NCBI GenBank assembly: GCA_023457715.1
Contig: JAEWKR010000107.1
Span: forward strand, 1 to 64,000
From: Verrucomicrobiota bacterium
GTDB lineage: Bacteria; Verrucomicrobiota; Verrucomicrobiia; Opitutales; Opitutaceae
Length of the DNA: 64,000 bases
Direction of reading: 5' to 3'
Shown piece after piece: positions 59,691 through 64,000 of this stretch (within the stretch, counting starts at the first letter, position 1; each line of letters starts with the position of its first letter). The position numbers and the translations under genes were made by a program. The notes below the pieces were generated by a model. The model searched no databases. It saw nothing but the letters and a program-made list of their open reading frames with translations, and was not told the DNA's origin.

Positions 59691-59699
59691 GAGTGCGCG

Positions 59700-60305
59700 A
59701 TGCGATTGTATTTTGCTTCGGGCAATGCGCACAAGGCGGCCGAACTGCAGGGCCTCGCCCGCGTCCTGGACGCGCCGGTCGATATCGTTTCGGCGCGTTC
59801 ACTCGGGGGCATGCCCGAGGTGACGGAGGACGCGGGCACCTTTGTGGGAAACGCGCGAAAGAAGGCGGCGGCGCTGCGCCAGCGCGTGCCGTCCGATGGG
59901 TGGGTCCTCGCGGATGACAGCGGCGTGTGCGTCGACGCGCTCGAGGGAGCCCCGGGCGTCGAGTCGGCCTACTACGCAGGTCCGCAGGGCGACAGCGCCG
60001 CCAACCTCGCAAAGCTCGAGCAGGCGATGCGCGGCGTGCCGGCGGAGCGCCGGGGAGCGCACTTTCTTTGCGTGCTGGTGGTCCAGGGGCCGGGTGGCGC
60101 CGAGGAGGTGTTCGAGGGGCTCTGCCGCGGCCGGCTGCTCGAGAGTCCGCGCGGCGACGCCGGCTTCGGCTATGACCCGCTGTTTGTACCCGACGGATAC
60201 GACCGGAGCTATGCGGAGCTGGGGGAGGACGTGAAGAATCGCATCAGCCATCGAGCGCAGGCCTTCGCGCGTCTGGCAGCCTGGGTGCGCGCGCGGAACC
60301 GGTAG
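59700..60305 (+). CDS. rdgB: dITP/XTP pyrophosphatase
   Basis: A 201-aa house-cleaning enzyme that hydrolyses non-canonical purine nucleoside triphosphates. Family motifs are YFASGNAHKAAEL at the N-terminus, VLADDSGVCVDALEGAPGVESAYYAG, and the late GFGYDPLFVPDGYDRSYAEL and KNRISHRAQAF. The length matches RdgB/HAM1. It lies 9 nt downstream of ribD and converges with the response-regulator gene. Confidence 0.95.
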   Translation: MRLYFASGNAHKAAELQGLARVLDAPVDIVSARSLGGMPEVTEDAGTFVGNARKKAAALRQRVPSDGWVLADDSGVCVDALEGAPGVESAYYAGPQGDSAANLAKLEQAMRGVPAERRGAHFLCVLVVQGPGGAEEVFEGLCRGRLLESPRGDAGFGYDPLFVPDGYDRSYAELGEDVKNRISHRAQAFARLAAWVRARNR

Positions 60306-60346
60306 GTGCCGAGCGGCATCCGTTCCAACCACCAGGCTTAATCCGC

Positions 60347-61003
60347 CTAGTGCTTCCCGCTTTCCCCCTTCGCGTACAAGGCGGCCGCTTCCGCCCGGCG
60401 TGAGACCTGGAGTTTCTCGAACACGGTCGCGAGGTAGTTTTTTACCGTCTTCTCGCTCAGTCCCAGCTTGAAGCTGACTTCTTTGTTCGTGAGTCCTTGC
60501 GCGATGAGCGCCAGGACGCGTTTCTCCTGGGGGGAGAGTTGTGAAAGCCGGTCCGCCGCTCCGCCTGCGGTCCCTGTGCGGACGCGTTCCAACAACCGGC
60601 CGGTCACAGTCGGGTCGAGGATTGCCTTCCCGGCGGCGACGTCGCGGATGGCGCTCAGCAGTCCGCGACCGTCGATCTCCTTCAGGAGGTAGCCGTGGGC
60701 GCCGGCGCGAATCGCATCGTCGACCAGCCGGTCGTCAATCACGGACGTCAGGATCAGCACCCGGGTGTCGGGCGAACGCCGCAGAATCTGCCGGCAGGCG
60801 TCGATTCCCGAGCCGTCGGGCAGTCGGATGTCGAGCAGAGCGACCTGGGGCCGCTCGCGGGCGCAGACGGCCACGCCGGCGGAAACGGAGCCCGCTTCGC
60901 CCAGGATCCGCAGGTCGGGTTCGGTGCCGAGGAGCGCCCGCAGTCCGGCCCGGACCACTTCACTGTCGTCCACAATCGCCAGGGTGATGTCGGGGCGCGT
61001 CAT
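60347..61003 (-). CDS. NarL/LuxR-type response regulator
   Basis: A 218-aa two-component regulator. The receiver domain (~7-125) has the phosphate-accepting Asp58 in ALLDIRLPDG, acidic residues VDDSE near the N-terminus, and the LLKEI lysine. The C-terminal LuxR helix-turn-helix (~150-212) has LSPQEKRVLALIAQGLTNKEV and LSEKTVKNYLATVFEKL. Its ATG overlaps the stop of the kinase gene as ATGA, so kinase and regulator are translationally coupled. The target genes are unknown. Confidence 0.93.
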   Translation of the reverse strand: MTRPDITLAIVDDSEVVRAGLRALLGTEPDLRILGEAGSVSAGVAVCARERPQVALLDIRLPDGSGIDACRQILRRSPDTRVLILTSVIDDRLVDDAIRAGAHGYLLKEIDGRGLLSAIRDVAAGKAILDPTVTGRLLERVRTGTAGGAADRLSQLSPQEKRVLALIAQGLTNKEVSFKLGLSEKTVKNYLATVFEKLQVSRRAEAAALYAKGESGKH

Positions 61004-62076
61004 GAAGCGGAGGTGGGTTCCGGTATGGGAAACGTCGCAATCACCCGCACACCCTGGCCGGGCCGTGAATCGATGCGCAAGTCCGCACCAAGCCGTGCGG
61101 CGCGGGCCTTCATGTTTGCCAGCCCATGGCCGCCCCCGGGCGGGCGCGCGGAGTCAAACCCCCGACCGTTATCCTGAATCAAGAGCCCGATCGCACCGTC
61201 GCCGTGATGCAGGCGAAGCGTGATGTGCGTGGCCTCGCCATGGCGCAGCGCATTGCTGATCGCTTCCCGCACGATCTGGAGCGCCTCCACGTGCTGCTCC
61301 GGCGTCAAACGCGCGCCGGCTTCGTCATCCACGTTGAGTTCGAATCGGGCGGTCCGGCCGGCCCGCAACTGCTCGGCGAGCGTCGCCACACTGCGGGCGA
61401 AATCGGCCCGCCGAAGGTTCTCCGGCGCGAGGCCCGTGATGTAGGTACGCACGTCGCGGATCGCGGTGTTCAGGCTGGCTCGCACCTCGTCCAGGCGTCG
61501 CTCTGCGCCGGCAGGATCGTGCTGCAACTGCGGGCGAATCGTCTCGAGCGTCAACCCCACCGCATACAAGGACTGGATGATCCCATCGTGGAGGTCGCGG
61601 CCGAGCCGGATCTTCTCATCGACGGCCTGGGCGAGCAACTCCTGTCTCAGCCGCGCATCCTCCTCCGCCCGCCGCCGCACATCGCGCTCGCGCGAAAGCT
61701 CGGCGTCCTGCGCCGCCGACGACTCCGCCAGCCGGGCGAGGGGACCCATGTCGCGCCGCACGGCGGAGAGCGGCGATTGGGACGCGGCGCGGGCGCTCAG
61801 CGCGAGCGTAAGTACAAGACCCAGGGCAAGTCCGGTCGCCAGGAGGGCGAGTCCGAACCCCAGTCTCTGGCTCAGCAGCACCGCCCGCGCGGAGACGGGT
61901 TCAGCAGGGGACGGCGCCGTTCCGGCGTCGGAACCCGGGCTGACCGCCACCGATGTCCCGGTGCCATGGTGTGCCGCGGCCTGGGGACGTTGCCCGGCCT
62001 GGACCCCAAGCAAGGCGGTGAGGGCGGCCAGCACGATGAACAGAGCCAGGCCGAGAATGCGGGGCAGGGGGTTCAT
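61000..62076 (-). CDS. NarX/DegS-type sensor histidine kinase
   Basis: A 358-aa membrane kinase. TM1 is at ~8-28; a short periplasmic loop (~30-65) contains no known sensor domain. TM2 is at ~70-95 and is followed by a coiled linker. The HisKA_3 dimerisation domain has the phosphorylated His in GRDLHDGIIQSLYAVG. The ATPase domain has the N-box REAISNALRHG, the G1 box DNGRGFD and the G2 region GHGLANMKARA. Sequence upstream of ATG 62076 is antisense to metG. It forms a coupled pair with the NarL-type regulator and is divergent from metG. The signal is unknown. Confidence 0.9.
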   Translation of the reverse strand: MNPLPRILGLALFIVLAALTALLGVQAGQRPQAAAHHGTGTSVAVSPGSDAGTAPSPAEPVSARAVLLSQRLGFGLALLATGLALGLVLTLALSARAASQSPLSAVRRDMGPLARLAESSAAQDAELSRERDVRRRAEEDARLRQELLAQAVDEKIRLGRDLHDGIIQSLYAVGLTLETIRPQLQHDPAGAERRLDEVRASLNTAIRDVRTYITGLAPENLRRADFARSVATLAEQLRAGRTARFELNVDDEAGARLTPEQHVEALQIVREAISNALRHGEATHITLRLHHGDGAIGLLIQDNGRGFDSARPPGGGHGLANMKARAARLGADLRIDSRPGQGVRVIATFPIPEPTSAS

Positions 62077-62184
62077 CGCGCGGCCCGAAGCGTGGGGCAG
62101 CGGCCACCGCGCGTCAATGGGCGGCGAGGATTGGGCGGACGCTGGACATTCCCTGGGGCCGCCGCTTTCTTGGCAGGCTTGCTC

Positions 62185-63765
62185 ATGAAGTCCTTCTATA
62201 TCACGACGGCCATCGACTACGTGAACGGTTCGCCGCACCTGGGACATGCGTATGAAAAGGTGCTGACCGATGTGATCGCGCGCTTCCGGCGTCAGATGGG
62301 CGACAAGGTGCATTTCCTCACCGGCACCGATGAGCATGGCCAGAAGGTGCAGGCGAGTGCGCGGAAACTCGGGGTGGCGCCGCAGGCGTACGCGGACCAG
62401 GTGAGCGCCGAGTTCCGCGAGATGCTCAAGCGCCTCGACATCTCCAACGACGATTTCATCCGCACGACGGAAGAACGACACCAGCGCGTCGTACGATCGG
62501 TGCTCCAGCAGCTGTTCGATAAAGGCGAGATCTACCAGGCCGAGTATCGCGGCTTCTATTCGACCCGGCAGGAACAGTTTCTGCAGGAGAAGGACCGGTT
62601 GCCCGATGGCAGCTGGCCGGAACTCTTCGGGGAGGTGACGGAAATCACCGAGTCGAACTACTTCTTCAAGCTGCGCAATTACCAGGAATGGCTGATCGAT
62701 TTCCTCACGAAGAACGAAGGTTTTGTCTTTCCGAAGTACCGGCAGAAACAGGTGCTCGAGTTTCTCAAGGAACCGCTCAACGACCTCTGCATCTCGCGCC
62801 CGCGCGAACGGTTGGAGTGGGGGATCTCGCTGCCGTTCGACGAGAAATACGTGACCTACGTCTGGTTCGACGCGCTGCTGAATTATTACTCGGCTGTGGC
62901 GGATCTGCCGGGCGTCTGGCCGGCGACCTACCACGTGATCGGCAAGGATATCCTGGTCCCGCCGCACGCCGTGTACTGGCCCATCATGCTGCATGCCGCA
63001 GGCATTCCCCTCCCCGAAGGCATCATCGCGCATGGCTGGTGGCTGCAGAGCGGTGCGAAGATGTCCAAGAGTACGGGCAATGCGCTGAATCCGCTGTCGC
63101 TGGTGGACGAGTTCGGCGCCGACGCCTTCCGGTATTTCCTGATCCGCGAAATGAACGTCGGCCAGGACAGCGACTTCACGCGCGAGCAGTTCCTTGTGCG
63201 CTACAACAGCGAACTCGCGAACAACCTGGGCAACCTGGTGAACCGCACGCTCAACATGACCACGCGCTTCACCGCTGGCGTGGTGCCCGCGCCCGACGCG
63301 GCGGAGGACCTGGAGCGCGGGTTGCAGGAACTCTGGGCCAGGACGCGCGACGAGGTGGTCACGCTTTGCGAAGGGTTCCAGTTCCACACTGCCCTGGAGC
63401 GCGCGATGGCTTTCCTGACCGAGACCAACGCCTACGTGGAGAAGCGCGCGCCGTGGAAGCTCGGCAAGTCCGCTGAGGCGGTGGACCAGGCCCGGTTACG
63501 GACCGCACTCGCGACCATGGCGGAGGCGTTGCGGCTTGCCGTCGCACTGATCCAGCACGTCACGCCCTCGACGACCCGCAAGATCAACGCCGTGCTGGGC
63601 TATGGGCCCGGACCGGTGTGGCGGGATGAACTCGAATGGGGAACCCGGCTTACGGGATCGAAGGTCGAACCCGCGCTGGTGCTGTTCCCGCGTCCGGCGC
63701 CCCCGGCCGCGGCGGACACGCCCAAGCCCCAATCGTCACCCCGGCAGAAGCCCGCCAAATCCTGA
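62185..63765 (+). CDS. metG: Methionyl-tRNA synthetase, short form
   Basis: A 526-aa class I synthetase that charges tRNA-Met. It has the HIGH-type motif SPHLGHAYEKV (~16-26), FLTGTDEHGQKVQ, YVWFDALLNYYSA, and the KMSKS motif GAKMSKSTGNAL. The anticodon-binding helical domain has NELANNLGNLVNR-type residues. The connective peptide carries no cysteines: the usual CxxC knuckles are replaced (GFYSTRQEQF, WPELFGEV), so no zinc should be bound. The C-terminal tRNA-binding (EMAP-like) domain of longer forms is absent. The region upstream of ATG 62185 is antisense to the kinase gene. Confidence 0.94.
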   Translation: MKSFYITTAIDYVNGSPHLGHAYEKVLTDVIARFRRQMGDKVHFLTGTDEHGQKVQASARKLGVAPQAYADQVSAEFREMLKRLDISNDDFIRTTEERHQRVVRSVLQQLFDKGEIYQAEYRGFYSTRQEQFLQEKDRLPDGSWPELFGEVTEITESNYFFKLRNYQEWLIDFLTKNEGFVFPKYRQKQVLEFLKEPLNDLCISRPRERLEWGISLPFDEKYVTYVWFDALLNYYSAVADLPGVWPATYHVIGKDILVPPHAVYWPIMLHAAGIPLPEGIIAHGWWLQSGAKMSKSTGNALNPLSLVDEFGADAFRYFLIREMNVGQDSDFTREQFLVRYNSELANNLGNLVNRTLNMTTRFTAGVVPAPDAAEDLERGLQELWARTRDEVVTLCEGFQFHTALERAMAFLTETNAYVEKRAPWKLGKSAEAVDQARLRTALATMAEALRLAVALIQHVTPSTTRKINAVLGYGPGPVWRDELEWGTRLTGSKVEPALVLFPRPAPPAAADTPKPQSSPRQKPAKS

Positions 63766-63806
63766 GCGTCGGCCGTGCCGGTGCCCGTTGGAGCAGCCCG
63801 CAGCCC

Positions 63807-64000
63807 ATGACCATCCTGCCTCTGAATCCGGCCGACAATGCTTCGCCGGACGCGCTGGCCGCGTTTCTGCGCGAGTGCCAGGCCGCAGCGGTGCGCGCGG
63901 GGCGGCCGCGTCTGGTGAGCATCTCCGTCGCCGTACCGGCGCTGGATCCACTCGCCGTGCTCGAATCGATCTTCGAACCGGCCGAACCGCATTTCTACGT
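63807..64000 (+). CDS. Probable isochorismate synthase, N-terminal part (cut by window edge)
   Basis: The first 64 residues of a protein that runs off the right edge: an N-terminal helix (PDALAAFLRECQAAAVRAGR), then PRLVSISVAVPALDPLAVLE and IFEPAEPHFY. This opening resembles chorismate-using isochorismate synthases (MenF/EntC), where a similar strand leads into F-E-P---F. That would suit menaquinone synthesis and the NDH-2 at the left end, but the catalytic domain lies outside the window, so the call is tentative. Confidence 0.5.
   Translation, partial: MTILPLNPADNASPDALAAFLRECQAAAVRAGRPRLVSISVAVPALDPLAVLESIFEPAEPHFY

Overview
The window is 64 kb of a GC-rich Gram-negative chromosome. It most resembles a member of the Opitutaceae (Verrucomicrobiota). 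The basis is an LpxC-FabZ fusion followed by lpxA (lipid A, so an outer membrane), a TIGR03067-like protein otherwise known mostly from planctomycetes and verrucomicrobia, three very large secreted proteins built from Ig-like, NHL, delta-60 and MBG-type repeats, plant-polysaccharide glycosidases (GH27, GH43), and weak or absent Shine-Dalgarno sequences. This placement is inferred from gene content; there is no rRNA or ribosomal-protein marker in the window. No insertion sequence, prophage, integrase or CRISPR array was seen.

Layout. 0.2-5.7 kb: type II NADH dehydrogenase, a DUF971-like protein, hisI, the lpxC/fabZ-lpxA operon, and efp with a clear terminator. 5.8-15.1 kb: a membrane protein with a degenerate Mrr-like domain, an RlmI-type rRNA methyltransferase, a divergent pyrimidine-nucleoside phosphorylase, hflX, a CoA-transferase and a lactonase-fold beta-propeller. 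15.1-20.3 kb: a 0.6 kb repeat cluster, a stand-alone ATP-dependent DNA ligase, a YqhA-like membrane protein, a lipase-like hydrolase and small proteins. 20.4-26.1 kb: a same-strand run of D-2-hydroxyacid dehydrogenase, Ldh2-type dehydrogenase, GlcD-type FAD oxidase and GH27 alpha-galactosidase. 26.1-39.1 kb: DTW-domain protein, chemoreceptor, purA, a small lipoprotein, a D,D-carboxypeptidase, a GH2-like probable pseudoenzyme, tmk-holB, exbB-exbD-tolA/tonB-like genes and tRNA-Ala(GGC). 39.4-57.6 kb: three giant exoproteins (1173, 2222 and 1642 aa) with a GH43 enzyme between the first two. 57.7-64 kb: MBL hydrolase, ribD, rdgB, a NarL-type two-component pair, metG and the start of a probable isochorismate synthase.

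The genes are mostly housekeeping (envelope, translation, nucleotides, cofactors) mixed with secreted carbohydrate-active and adhesive or proteolytic surface proteins. The most unusual layer is in the intergenic DNA. A dispersed ~200 bp element with CCACAGAG-type inverted ends has at least three near-complete copies and three fragments, one of them inside a coding sequence. Several unrelated short-period (6-8 nt) arrays sit at gene borders, often as imperfect inverted pairs, and three of them lie immediately upstream of start codons. A second notable feature is a decayed third calcium-loop (dockerin-like) repeat just past the stop codon of the 2222-aa exoprotein.
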